From the NCBI RefSeq assembly GCF_000969985.1, contig NZ_CP009526.1:4810816-4874815 (forward strand): a DNA stretch of 64,000 nucleotides, written 5' to 3'. The notes under the pieces are model-generated. The model had not been told where the DNA came from. It was given only the letters and a program-made list of their open reading frames with translations, and searched no databases. The stretch comes from Methanosarcina barkeri str. Wiesmoor. Lineage in GTDB: Archaea; Halobacteriota; Methanosarcinia; Methanosarcinales; Methanosarcinaceae. The position numbers and the translations under genes are program-made. Below, one piece after another: positions 47,129-56,269 of the stretch; within the stretch, counting starts at the first letter, position 1, and the number at the start of each line of letters is the position of its first letter.

Positions 47129-48016
47129 AATTTTTTAAACAAAACTTCATAAATGAGATTTTGTCAAAGAAACATTGAGTAACGAATTTTCTAATGAATT
47201 GAGTTTTCTAGTGAATAATGAATCTTCTAAGTAAGGTCTAAAACAAGAAAATATGAAATGAAACTCTTTCCTTGTATCTTCAGCAGGCATACCTTAATCC
47301 TCCCTAAAACCAGGGACATAAAGTTATGAAAATATTATTCTATCTTAATAAGTATACCTTAGACCTACAAATTGTCTCGAGGTTATTTTCAATTTACAAT
47401 AATATATGAAGTTTGAGAAAATATAAATTTATTTGTTAGATTTAGATTCATAATTTTAATATATAAATAGTGGTAAAAATAATATATTTAAATTCAGGTA
47501 TTGTTTTGGGTATTACTGTATCAGGAAAAGGTGTGAGTTAGTCCCAAATTAAATTTAACACAAACAGGGAAACGTTTTATTTATAAAAGGTAACATGATT
47601 AATTTCTTATTTAAATTTGAAGATCAAAATTGGAACTCGGCTGAAGATTGAGAAAGTACCGGTAACTTTTGTAAATAGTGTGTTAACATATCAATTAACC
47701 AGATTATCTAAATAAATATCAGTCTTCTAATTTTATAAAGACAATTAAAAAATTTAATATAGCAGGTTTCGTATATATTTTTCTACACAATTGGGATGAA
47801 CATATCTTAACAAATAAACTGCGCTGGTTACACTTGTTAACCTCGAGTAATTTTTGAAGTAGGTCCTTTGATTCATGGCATGAGTTTGTAGAAAATACAC
47901 AGTCAAGAGACGAGATTCGGCAAAGCTAGGAATAAAGTATCAGAACATTCCAAAAAACAAAGGTGTAAATATCATCCGATATTGTCGCTTGTTCAAGAAC
48001 GGAAGAAGGGAAATGC
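47129..48016. other. AT-rich divergent region before cheY
   Basis: About 890 bases with no gene. Promoters for the minus-strand response regulator and the plus-strand che operon must be here. The cheY ribosome site (AAGAAGGGAAA) lies at 48003-48013. Confidence 0.45.
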
Positions 48017-48382
48017 ATGGCCAGAATTATGATCGTGGACGATGCCGAATTTATGCGGATGATTATTAGAGATATTCTTCTGATGCACGGACATGAAGTT
48101 GTTGCTGAGGTCAATGATGGGGAAGATGCAATTCAGATTTATTTCGAAGTAAAGCCCGATATTGTGTTAATGGATATAATTATGCCAGATATGGATGGAA
48201 AAGAAGCATTGCAAAAACTTCTTACTATGGACCCTGAGGCAAAAATCGTAATGTGCTCCTCCATTGGTCAACAGGCCCTCATAACCGAATCAATGAAGAT
48301 AGGAGCTATGGGCTTTATAGTAAAACCTTTTGAGCCTGATGGAATGCTTGATGTAATAAGAAAAATTGCTGAACCGAATTAG
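48017..48382 (+). CDS. cheY: chemotaxis response regulator CheY
   Basis: A 121-aa CheY. Asp8-Asp9 and phospho-acceptor Asp53 in VLMDIIMPDMDG; Ser/Thr switch position in MCSSIGQQ; Lys in IVKPFEP. In archaea phosphorylated CheY acts on the archaellum through CheF-type adaptors (established); neither adaptor nor archaellum gene is in this window. First gene of the plus-strand che cluster. Confidence 0.95.
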   Translation: MARIMIVDDAEFMRMIIRDILLMHGHEVVAEVNDGEDAIQIYFEVKPDIVLMDIIMPDMDGKEALQKLLTMDPEAKIVMCSSIGQQALITESMKIGAMGFIVKPFEPDGMLDVIRKIAEPN

Positions 48383-48656
48383 ATCCGAGTTGAGTCTGAT
48401 TGTAAATCAGGCTACTATTAAAATCAAATTGCACTAACTGAGCTGCATTAAATAAAGCAATTAAAGTATATTGAATAAAACAACTGAAGTTACATAAAAT
48501 TGGACTAACTTAACTGAGGCTACATTAAACTGATTAACTTAACTGAATCTATATAAATTAAACTATGTCAAATCAGACTATTGTTAATATTGTTAAATAA
48601 AGAGTATTAGATAAAACTAGTAAAATAAATATGATATTTAAAGAAAAGTGCTTGAG
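48383..48656. other. AT-rich spacer between cheY and cheB
   Basis: About 270 bases of imperfectly repeated TTAACTGA/ATTAAA-type sequence. No frame. The spacing suggests that cheB may have its own promoter. Confidence 0.4.
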
Positions 48657-49742
48657 ATGACTATCCGTGCACTCATAGTCGATGATTCTGCTTTAATTCG
48701 CAAACTCCTTTCCGATATTCTCAGTCAAGACCCAAATCTCAGAATCATAGGGACGGCATTCAATGGAAAGGACGGTCTTGAGAAAATTAAAAAATTAAGG
48801 CCTGATGTCGTTCTTCTAGACAATATTATGCCCGTTTTTGACGGCCTTAAGACTCTTGCTTGGATTGTGAAGGAGTGTCCGACTCCAGTTGTGATGATTT
48901 CAGCCTTTGGAGAAAGAGCTGAGGAAATTACACTTACGGCCTTTGAATATGGAGCAGTGGATGTAATCCAGAGGCCAGAAGGGATTCTTAGTCAGAACAT
49001 GCCAGATATGGCAGAAGAAATTTGCAGAAAAACCCGTGCAGCTACAAAAGCCAATCTTGAAAATCTGGAATGCATGCGAAATCGAGAATTGGAAGAAACG
49101 GACATAAATAAAAGAGAAAAAATAGAAAAGCATCGGTCCCGGAAAGAAACAACGTCTTTCGTGCGAAATGTTCTTGCAATAGGCGCATCCACTGGAGGGC
49201 CAAGAGCCCTTGAGAAGCTTATAGGTTCTTTTCCTGCCGACATCCCTGCCGCAGTCCTGATAGTACAGCACATGCCCGCAGGTTTTACGGCGTCTTTTTC
49301 TAAAAGGCTTGATTCAAAAACGGCTCTCAGGGTAAAAGAAGCAGAAGAAGGAGACATAATAGAGGAAGGAACCGTGCTTATAGCTCCCGGAAACCATCAT
49401 ATGGAAATCGTACAGAAGACTGTAAAAGGTCGTAAAGAAGAGGTTGCACATCTTTCGTGCAGCCCGAAAGAACTGGGTTCAAGACCGTCAGTAAATGCTC
49501 TTTTCAGGTCTATCGCCCCAATTTACGGCTCCAAAATTGTTTCCCTGGTTCTGACCGGAATGAACTGTGATGGAGCGGATGGAGCTGAACAAGTAAAAAA
49601 GATGGGAGGAAAAATAATTGCTGAGGCCCAGAGTTCATGTGTGGTTTACGGGATGCCAAAAGAAGTTGTAAGGCGAAAACTGGCGGATTTTGTGCTTCCC
49701 CTGGATAAAATGGCTGAAGAAATTGTAAAAATAATAAGCTAA
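48657..49742 (+). CDS. cheB: chemotaxis protein-glutamate methylesterase CheB
   Basis: A ~361-aa adaptation enzyme that demethylates and deamidates receptors. The N-terminal receiver has Asp55 (counted from MTIRAL) in VVLLDNIMP. The C-terminal esterase has the Ser-His-Asp triad in GASTGGPRALEKL, IVQHMPAGFTASFSKRLD and LTGMNCDGADGAEQ. The linker (REKIEKHRSRKETTS) is charged. A GTG three codons upstream is an alternative start. Intact. Confidence 0.95.
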   Translation: MTIRALIVDDSALIRKLLSDILSQDPNLRIIGTAFNGKDGLEKIKKLRPDVVLLDNIMPVFDGLKTLAWIVKECPTPVVMISAFGERAEEITLTAFEYGAVDVIQRPEGILSQNMPDMAEEICRKTRAATKANLENLECMRNRELEETDINKREKIEKHRSRKETTSFVRNVLAIGASTGGPRALEKLIGSFPADIPAAVLIVQHMPAGFTASFSKRLDSKTALRVKEAEEGDIIEEGTVLIAPGNHHMEIVQKTVKGRKEEVAHLSCSPKELGSRPSVNALFRSIAPIYGSKIVSLVLTGMNCDGADGAEQVKKMGGKIIAEAQSSCVVYGMPKEVVRRKLADFVLPLDKMAEEIVKIIS

Positions 49743-49849
49743 CTTTTCAAAATAAAAAGCAGTCTGATTTTTAAGGTTAAAGATTAACTCTTCGTACGGG
49801 ACCTCTATATTGAATAAAAGATTGAGATACCACTAAACCATCATTAAAC

Positions 49850-50095
49850 CTCCATAAACCTACATTAAACCTACATTAAACCTTCATTAAACCTTCATTA
49901 AACCTTCATAAACTAGAAGTGTTGTAATTAAATTGAAAGCTGGAATGGAACCAGGTGTAAGAATTAAAACAGCAGTACAGACTAAATAAATATTGGGATT
50001 AAAACAAAAGTACGGACTAAACAAATGTTGGAACTAAAACAGAAATATGGACTAAACAAATGCTGGGATAAAAACAGACGTAGGGATTAAACCTA
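49850..50095. repeat. two tandem arrays between cheB and cheA
   Basis: From 49850 to 49915, 12-base units (ACCTTCATTAAA and variants) are repeated about five times. From 49950 to 50095 a ~40-base unit (AAAACAGAAATATGGACTAA plus ACAAATGCTGGGATA) is repeated about four times with mismatches. No gene in 49743-50198. Confidence 0.85.
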
Positions 50096-50198
50096 ATTGA
50101 ATAAGAAACCGAATCTAGAACTCAATCCCGAACTGAATTCTGTGTTGAGAACCCATCTAAAAATGAAAATGTGAACTTCCAGAAAGGCAGGGAAAATT

Positions 50199-51995
50199 AT
50201 GGATATGTCAAAATATATGGACATTTTCAGGGTAGAGTCTGAGAAATACATCAAAGAGTTGAGCGATTCCCTGCTGGTACTTGAGAATGATCCTGAAAAT
50301 ACGGAACAAGTGAATACGTTATTTCGCGCAGCTCATACATTCAAAGGCATGGCTGCCACTATGGGGTTCAAACAAATTGTAGAGTTAACGCATGAAATGG
50401 AAAGCTTGATAGATGGGCTGCGCACACGGCAAACTGTACTTAATTCTTCTTTGATTGATGTTCTCCTGATATGCGTGGATACCCTTGAGGGACTTGTAGA
50501 AAATGTCTGTGGGAGTGAGGGAAATAAGCCCGAAAAAGAAAAAAAAGATTCGGTTAATAAATACGAATACCATCCTGATGTTTACGAAGTGTTAAAAACC
50601 TTAAGGAAAGTAAACGATTCTCCTGAAAAAGCTTCCATTCAAAAAGCTGGAGATAAATCCCTGTCTGCAGAGAAGAAAAGTGAAGAAGGTGGGGAAGAAA
50701 GCGGCAAAATAAAAGATAATGCAAAAAAATGCAATAGAGATAACGAGGTTTCAAAAACTGAAGAAACTAATAAAGTAAAAAATGCCGCGAAAGAAATTTA
50801 TCTACCAGAAAAAGCCCCAGCTTATCCAAAATCGAGTCCTAAAGTGAAAATTGTTCAAAACCCAAGAATTAGTACCAAGCAGCTAGATAAATTGATGAAT
50901 CTCGTAGGCGAGCTCGTAATTAACCGGAGTAGAATAAACGAGCTTACACGCGACCTGAAATCCAAGGAGCTTGAAGCTGCACTTTCAGATTTTCATAAAC
51001 TAACAAGAGAACTGCAAGAAGAAGTGATCGAGGCAAGAATGGTACCTCTGGACCATATTACCTACATCTATCCCAGAATGATCAGAGATCTTGCACGCGT
51101 ACAAAACAAAAAAATCGATTTTATAATCAAAGGGAAAGAAATCAAGCTCGATAGAACTATTCTCGAAGAAATCGGGGATTCCCTGGTGCACCTGTTAAGA
51201 AATGCAGTAGATCACGGAATCGAAATTCCAGAGAAGCGTGTGGAACTTAGGAAAAAAGAGAATGGCACTGTACTGATTACAGCTTCAAGACAGGAAAATT
51301 TTGTCCTTATTAGAATAGAAGATGACGGATGTGGAATAGACACTAACGAAATCAGGAAAGTCGCATTAAAGAAAGGAATTATCTCAAGAGAAAGTGCGGA
51401 GCAACTTCAGGAAGAGGAAGCAATGCAGCTGATCTTTACTCCAGGTCTCAGTACCTCTGACAATGTTACCGATATCTCCGGAAGGGGAATAGGAATGGAT
51501 GTTGTAAAAAACAGAGTTGAGCGCCTTGGAGGGTCCGTAAAAGTTGAGTCAAAGCCTGGACTTGGTTCCAGTTTCGAATTAAAACTGCCTTTAACCGTTG
51601 CAGTTTATCAGGCCATGCTGTTAAGAGTTGGAAAAGAAAAATACGCAATTCCCTTCACAAGCATAGTGAAAAACATTGAAGTTAGCTCGCAGGAAATCAA
51701 GCATATCAAAGGACAGGAAGTCATTTTAATAGACAATAAAATTCTTCCACTTTTTAGATTGAAAAGGCAGTTTCAGCTACCTGATGATGACGACGAGAAC
51801 AATATTTTCGTAGTTCTGGTTGAAAAACACGGGCAATATACTGGGATAATCGTGGACGAGCTACTTGGAAAACAAGAAGTGATAGTAAAAAGCTTCAAAA
51901 GCAAGCTTCTTGATGATACCAGAGGGTTTGCGGGAGCTACAATTTTGGGCGATGGAAGCATTATTTTAATTATCGATGTCAACTCCCTGATTTAA
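50199..51995 (+). CDS. cheA: chemotaxis histidine kinase CheA
   Basis: A 598-aa kinase. The HPt domain has phosphorylated His46 in FRAAHTFKGMAATMG. It is followed by a ~130-residue Lys/Glu-rich linker with no recognisable CheY-binding P2 domain, the P3 dimerisation helices (LMNLVGELVINRSRINEL), the ATPase with N-box HLLRNAVDHGIE, G1 DDGCGID and G2 GRGIGMDVV, and a C-terminal CheW-like domain. All catalytic motifs are intact. The lack of a clear P2 is not rare in archaea. Confidence 0.96.
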   Translation: MDMSKYMDIFRVESEKYIKELSDSLLVLENDPENTEQVNTLFRAAHTFKGMAATMGFKQIVELTHEMESLIDGLRTRQTVLNSSLIDVLLICVDTLEGLVENVCGSEGNKPEKEKKDSVNKYEYHPDVYEVLKTLRKVNDSPEKASIQKAGDKSLSAEKKSEEGGEESGKIKDNAKKCNRDNEVSKTEETNKVKNAAKEIYLPEKAPAYPKSSPKVKIVQNPRISTKQLDKLMNLVGELVINRSRINELTRDLKSKELEAALSDFHKLTRELQEEVIEARMVPLDHITYIYPRMIRDLARVQNKKIDFIIKGKEIKLDRTILEEIGDSLVHLLRNAVDHGIEIPEKRVELRKKENGTVLITASRQENFVLIRIEDDGCGIDTNEIRKVALKKGIISRESAEQLQEEEAMQLIFTPGLSTSDNVTDISGRGIGMDVVKNRVERLGGSVKVESKPGLGSSFELKLPLTVAVYQAMLLRVGKEKYAIPFTSIVKNIEVSSQEIKHIKGQEVILIDNKILPLFRLKRQFQLPDDDDENNIFVVLVEKHGQYTGIIVDELLGKQEVIVKSFKSKLLDDTRGFAGATILGDGSIILIIDVNSLI

Positions 51996-52055
51996 AATAC
52001 ATAAGAAACTTTAATAGGATAAAAAAGCCTGGATAAAAATACTGCCGGTGAAGAA

Positions 52056-52964
52056 ATGGGTAACGGTCCAGTTAGAAAGGCAAATGATAGTGAAATAAAT
52101 AAAGAGAAAAGTAAAGAGAAAAATAGAGAGATAAAGACATGTCAAAATCTGGAAAAAGATCCAGGCTTTGAACTGTTAAAGAGACATATTAGTGGAAACA
52201 CCGGCTTTAACTGTGAATATTATAAGGAAGCTCATTTCAGGCGTAGAATTAATGTGCGCGTTCGAGCCACCAATTCTGAGAGTTATGGAGCGTATCTGAA
52301 ACTTTTGAAGAAAGATCCGCAAGAGTACGAATTTCTTCTTAACACCCTTACTATAAATGTCAGTGAGTTTTTCCGAAATCCCGAAACCTTCAGAATAATT
52401 GAAAAAGAAGTTATTCCTTCTCTTGTTAAAAACAGATCAGGACTATTTCTCCGATCAATTCGCATCTGGAGTGCTGGTTGTGCGGCAGGAGAGGAGGCCT
52501 ATTCCCTTGCTATCCTGCTGCACAGGACCCTGAAAAACGATTTTAAAAAGTATAGAATAAGAATTATAGGTACAGATATTGATATTCAAAGTCTGGAAAA
52601 AGCCAAAAAGGGCGTTTATAATCAAAATTCACTTAAAAACCTTGATTCAGTCACAAAAGAACGTTATTTCTTCAAACAGGGAGATAATTATCAGGTAATA
52701 GACGAGTTTAAGAGTATAACGCAATTTAAAAATCACGATTTGATTTCAGATCCCAGAATCGATCATTTTGATCTTATTTTCTGCCGAAATGTAATGATAT
52801 ATTTTAAAAAGGAAATTCAGGAGCAATTACAGCTTAACTTCTGCAAAAATCTCGAAAAAGGAGGATTTTTTATAATAGGAAAGTCCGAAACACTGCTTGG
52901 GACTGCATCAAGTTTTTTTAGGCCTTACAATACAAGAGAGCGCCTGTACATAAAGGAAATCTAA
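52056..52964 (+). CDS. cheR: chemotaxis protein methyltransferase CheR
   Basis: A 302-aa SAM-dependent methyltransferase that methylates receptor glutamates. A lysine-rich N-terminal extension (~30 residues) precedes the helical receptor-binding domain. The SAM-binding motif is WSAGCAAGEEAYSLA, followed by IGTDIDIQSLEKAKKG and FDLIFCRNVMIYF. Bases 52524-52553 are repeated exactly at 57850-57879, outside any gene. It follows cheA by 60 bases and is followed by a cheC remnant. Confidence 0.95.
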   Translation: MGNGPVRKANDSEINKEKSKEKNREIKTCQNLEKDPGFELLKRHISGNTGFNCEYYKEAHFRRRINVRVRATNSESYGAYLKLLKKDPQEYEFLLNTLTINVSEFFRNPETFRIIEKEVIPSLVKNRSGLFLRSIRIWSAGCAAGEEAYSLAILLHRTLKNDFKKYRIRIIGTDIDIQSLEKAKKGVYNQNSLKNLDSVTKERYFFKQGDNYQVIDEFKSITQFKNHDLISDPRIDHFDLIFCRNVMIYFKKEIQEQLQLNFCKNLEKGGFFIIGKSETLLGTASSFFRPYNTRERLYIKEI

Positions 52965-52974
52965 AGGGACATTT

Positions 52975-53100
52975 ATTGAAGAGGTCAAGAACCTGATAAA
53001 TTTAAGCGAATATGAATATGGAGCCCAAAAAGAGTTTGAAAATGTCGGAACAGAGAATTCTGCAACTACTCTCTATAAACTATGTTTCGTCCCACAATGA
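52975..53100 (+). pseudogene. cheC: cheC, N-terminal remnant
   Basis: About 41 codons directly after cheR read IEEVKNLINLSEYEYGAQKE and FENVGTENSATTLYKL, then a stop. This matches the conserved start of CheC phosphatases (leucine-x-x-x-x-aspartate...K-E-x-x-N-I-G-x-x-x-x-A-A-T-A-L-S). The remainder of the ~200-aa protein, with the second active-site motif, is absent and replaced by AT-rich repeats. The first codon aligned with the usual methionine is ATT, after a good AAAGGGA site. The position between cheR and cheD fits the usual operon order. Confidence 0.6.
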
Positions 53101-53105
53101 TATAC

Positions 53106-53235
53106 CTTTTATATAATTATTATATAACTTTTGTATAGCTTTTTTAATTTTTATATAATTATTATATAACTTTTGTATAGCTTTTTTAATTTTTATATAA
53201 TTATTATATAATTTTTGTATAACTTTTTTAATTTC
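53106..53235. repeat. 42-bp tandem repeat
   Basis: Three copies of a 42-base AT-only-rich unit (ATATAATTATTATATAACTT, TTGTATAGCTTTTTTAATTT). It begins right after the cheC remnant. The rest of 53236-53720 is AT-rich with short repeated TTTCTAAATAATTTC-like strings and no gene. Confidence 0.88.
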
Positions 53236-53755
53236 CCCGTAAAGATTATACCACTTATAAGGTAGCCTAACTATTTCACTTCAACTTCGAATTTGTTTCA
53301 TTTTACATGATCGTTTTCCTTTACTAAAATGAGTTGGAATTACTCAACGAGCAGACCCCAAAACTCGAAATTGCTTCTCTAATTCTCATACTTTGAATTA
53401 CTTCGAATAATAGACCTAGTTCTGGATCATGGAAAATTGTTCTGAATATTATAATAATTCTAGAACAATGTTGGTTTTGGGACAAGCTTGACATTTAACT
53501 TATACATTACCTGCTGTTATCTCTTCTATTAAATTTTCACATAATTTTTAATCTGTGAAATCATTTCAGGATACAACAATTCTAAATAAATTATACACAT
53601 TTCCTGAATAAACTTCTGAAAGAAATTATAAATTATATTAAATAGTTCCTAAACAATTTCTAAGCAGTTTCTAAATAATTTCTAATAAATTCCAAAACAG
53701 AGAAATTTCTGAACCAGGAGAATTCTTCAAGATTACCAACTCAGGCGTAATCATA

Positions 53756-54211
53756 GTGGGAATAGGAGCCTGTGCATTGGCCAGGAGTCCGGTTAAAATT
53801 AAAACCTTCGGATTGGGCTCATGTGTAGTTATAACACTTTATGATAGGCAGGAGAGAATAGGGGGCCTTGTCCATACGATGCTTCCGAGTATAAGTGATG
53901 CAAGGATAAAAGACAAACCTTTTAAATATACAGATTCCGGTATAGAGCATCTTGCAACCGAGATACTAAGAGAAGGTTCACCCAGAAAAAGATTCGAAGC
54001 AAAACTCGTAGGTGGAGCGCATATGTTTGAAAATCGGAACCTGAACATAGGTGAAAGAAATATAAAATATGCCAAAAACACTCTGGAAAAGTTTGAAATA
54101 CCAATTATATCCGAAGATACAGGCAAAAATTACGGACGTACAATAACCCTTGATACTTCTACTGGCGATCTCCTAATTAGGACTATTTTGAGAGCAGATA
54201 AGATAATCTAA
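53756..54211 (+). CDS. cheD: chemoreceptor glutamine deamidase CheD
   Basis: A ~151-159-aa receptor deamidase. The catalytic Cys is in [13 protein letters not shown], His in GLVHTMLP and a Thr/Ser later in the VGGAHMF / KNYGRTI region, the usual triad. The GTG at 53756 would remove part of the conserved VIIVGIG strand; the frame is open upstream to an AGGAG site at 53716-53720, but contains no ATG. Candidates are ATT at 53732, ATC, ATA or GTG. CheD normally pairs with CheC, which is broken here. Confidence 0.85.
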   Translation: MGIGACALARSPVKIKTFGLGSCVVITLYDRQERIGGLVHTMLPSISDARIKDKPFKYTDSGIEHLATEILREGSPRKRFEAKLVGGAHMFENRNLNIGERNIKYAKNTLEKFEIPIISEDTGKNYGRTITLDTSTGDLLIRTILRADKII

Positions 54212-54337
54212 AAGAATTGATTGGTTTCTATCTTTAATAAGTTTTTATTTTTAATCTATCCTTACCTTTATAGGGTCCTCTTAAACTCACTCTCAAACTA
54301 GAGGTTATTACTTATTTGTTCCATTAATTAAGGTTAT

Positions 54338-55551
54338 TAGTAGTCCCCCTCAAAAAAGTACATTCAATTTTTCGTCTGAATTTTAATTAATGTCATAAAA
54401 AATCGTAAATTTTATTGAGAAGGATTTTCAATCCTTTTCTGGTGATTATTACGAAACCTCCACTTATACCACTAAATGAAGATTTCAAATGGCAATTGTT
54501 GTCCGAAATATTAAATGTTTTTGATTTGAGATTCTGTAAGCAAACTCTTACAAGGAGGGGCATTGTGCCCCTCCACAGATCAGTACCTACTATAAAAATT
54601 GTTCTTCTAAGCATGTTTTTTTCTTGTGAAATCTCTTATGCTATAAAGGAATTAAAAGAAAGAGAAGTCTTGAGAAACTTTTTAAAAATCAGTTTAGTAC
54701 AACTGAAAAGGAAGTTTATGGCATTCTTAGTGAGTATGAACCCCAAGAGTTTACTGCTTTTGTTTTTGAAATATTGAATGATTTATGCCCTAAGAGAAAA
54801 AATGGATCAAGAGACATTATTATTGATAGTACTGACATAAACCTTAACCTGAACTGGCACGCTAAAAAGATTACCAAAGAAAGCCTAAAAAACAAAGAAT
54901 ACAAGTGGGGACATTCAACCCATAGAGGTTTCTTCATTGGTATGAAACTTACTCTTGCACTTGATTCTCAAACATTAAAACCTTTAGCGTTTCTGATTAA
55001 TGAAGCAAATGTAGCAGAACCTAAAATTTATCCTGAAATACTTAAAGAACTTAAAAGAAAGAGAATAATAAAAGCAGGTGACGTTATCTATGCTGATAGA
55101 GGATACTATTCCTATGAAAACTACGTTATATCTGTAAGGAAAACTACGTTATATCTGTAAGAAATTTTAAGGTAGTACCTTTAATTTTTCCAAGGAAAAA
55201 CTGTAATTTTAAGAAACTTTTCAATATGTTTAGATTATCCTCTGAAAATATTTGATTTAAGAAGAAATACTGAAAAAGAAATTAAATTCTACAAAGAAAT
55301 AATTGCAAAGTTTAAAGAGTTAATAAGCAAATGGAAAGAACTCAGATCTGTAAGGTCAATCATAGAAGATGCATTCAAACTAGCGAAGAAAGCATACTCT
55401 ATGGAGAATTTACACAGATATACAAGGAGTTCTGTCCAAAAATACTGTTCTTTAGCTGTACTTTTAGTAGGGGTAACTGTAAATTACGGTATTAATGAAA
55501 GGAAGGAATTGCAAGCCTTCTCTGAATGAAGAAATTAAGAGGGGACTATTA
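54338..55551. mobile_element. IS4-like element, decayed
   Basis: Imperfect terminal inverted repeats: the left end reads TAGTAGTCCCCCTC (54338-54351) and the right end, reversed, reads TAATAGTCCCCTC (55539-55551). Between them lies one broken transposase. I cannot identify a clear target duplication. Length ~1.2 kb. Confidence 0.75.
54415..55529 (+). pseudogene. IS4-like DDE transposase, frameshifted
   Basis: Parts in order: a first frame (FNPFLVIITKPPLIPLNEDF, HRSVPTIKIVLLSMFF) that shifts near 54690; a second frame from STTEKEVYGILSEYEPQEF through IIIDSTDINLNLNWHAK (first Asp) and VIYADRGYYSYENY (second Asp); and a last part with RSIIEDAFKLAKKAYSMENLHRYTRSS carrying the Glu. A 23-base tandem duplication at 55116-55161 shifts the frame. 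A perfect 9-bp stem with 3-base loop lies at 54554-54574. Confidence 0.85.
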
Positions 55552-55700
55552 CCTTTATTCATTTACTCTTTCGTTTGTTTTTACTTTCAATCTGTTCTTA
55601 CCTTTATTCATTTATTCTTTCGTTTGTTTTTACTTTTAATCTGTTCTTACCTTCATTCATTTATTCTTTCGTTTGTTTTTACTTTTAATCCGTTCTTACA
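55552..55700. repeat. 49-bp tandem repeat after the IS element
   Basis: Three copies of a 49-base pyrimidine-rich unit (ACCTTTATTCATTTATTCTT, TCGTTTGTTTTTACTTTTAA, TCTGTTCTT). The array starts exactly at the right end of the IS element. Confidence 0.92.
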
Positions 55701-56269
55701 TTTAGTTCCTTTTACTTTTTGACATTGTTGAAGCAATATTGAGAAATGTTTTTGGATTTTTAAAGTAAATTATTTTATCAAATTGTTCATTTTTGAATTC
55801 ACTTTCGTTTCTTCACCTTTCCCTGAAAAATTATATATTTGATATAAATATTATAATTACATTATTAGTTCCATTAATAAAGCAAAAGAAAAGAAAAGAA
55901 AAGAAAAGAAAAGTAGCACAAAACTTTAAATCTGTATCTGAGGCTAGATCTAAGGTAAAGTGACACTCTGAATATACTTGAGTACACTCTTAGTACAGTT
56001 TAAGTATACTTTGAGCAATAAGCTAAGTGTACTTCAGGTAATACTGCGAGTACACTTGAAGTATACATTAAATATTCTTTAGATAACACTCTGAGCACTA
56101 CTCTAAAATTCTTTGAGTAACCCTTGAGTAAATACTATATTCTTGGTCATTCTGTAAGATATCTGAAAAGTTCTAAAATCTTATAGAAGACGAGAAGACA
56201 GGGAAACCAAACCTGACAATTCGCGAACTAGTTTCAAGATAGCAGTAATTAATCAAATGGGAGATTTTT
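55701..56269. other. leader region of ftr
   Basis: About 570 bases without a gene. A short AAAAG array lies at 55884-55912. From 55970 to 56110 the strings AGTACACT, AGTATACTT and AGTGTACTT recur about seven times at 15-25-base intervals, close to palindromic (AGTACACT/AGTGTACT). They could be binding sites. The ftr ribosome site GGGAG lies at 56259-56263. Confidence 0.45.

Noticed and set aside
46701..47150. Two long minus-strand frames encoding repeated KKLTY and LTKNS/HLQKT-type peptides
   Set aside because: They exist only because a 15-bp repeat has no stop in these frames; there is no separate start signal, and three frames are equally open.
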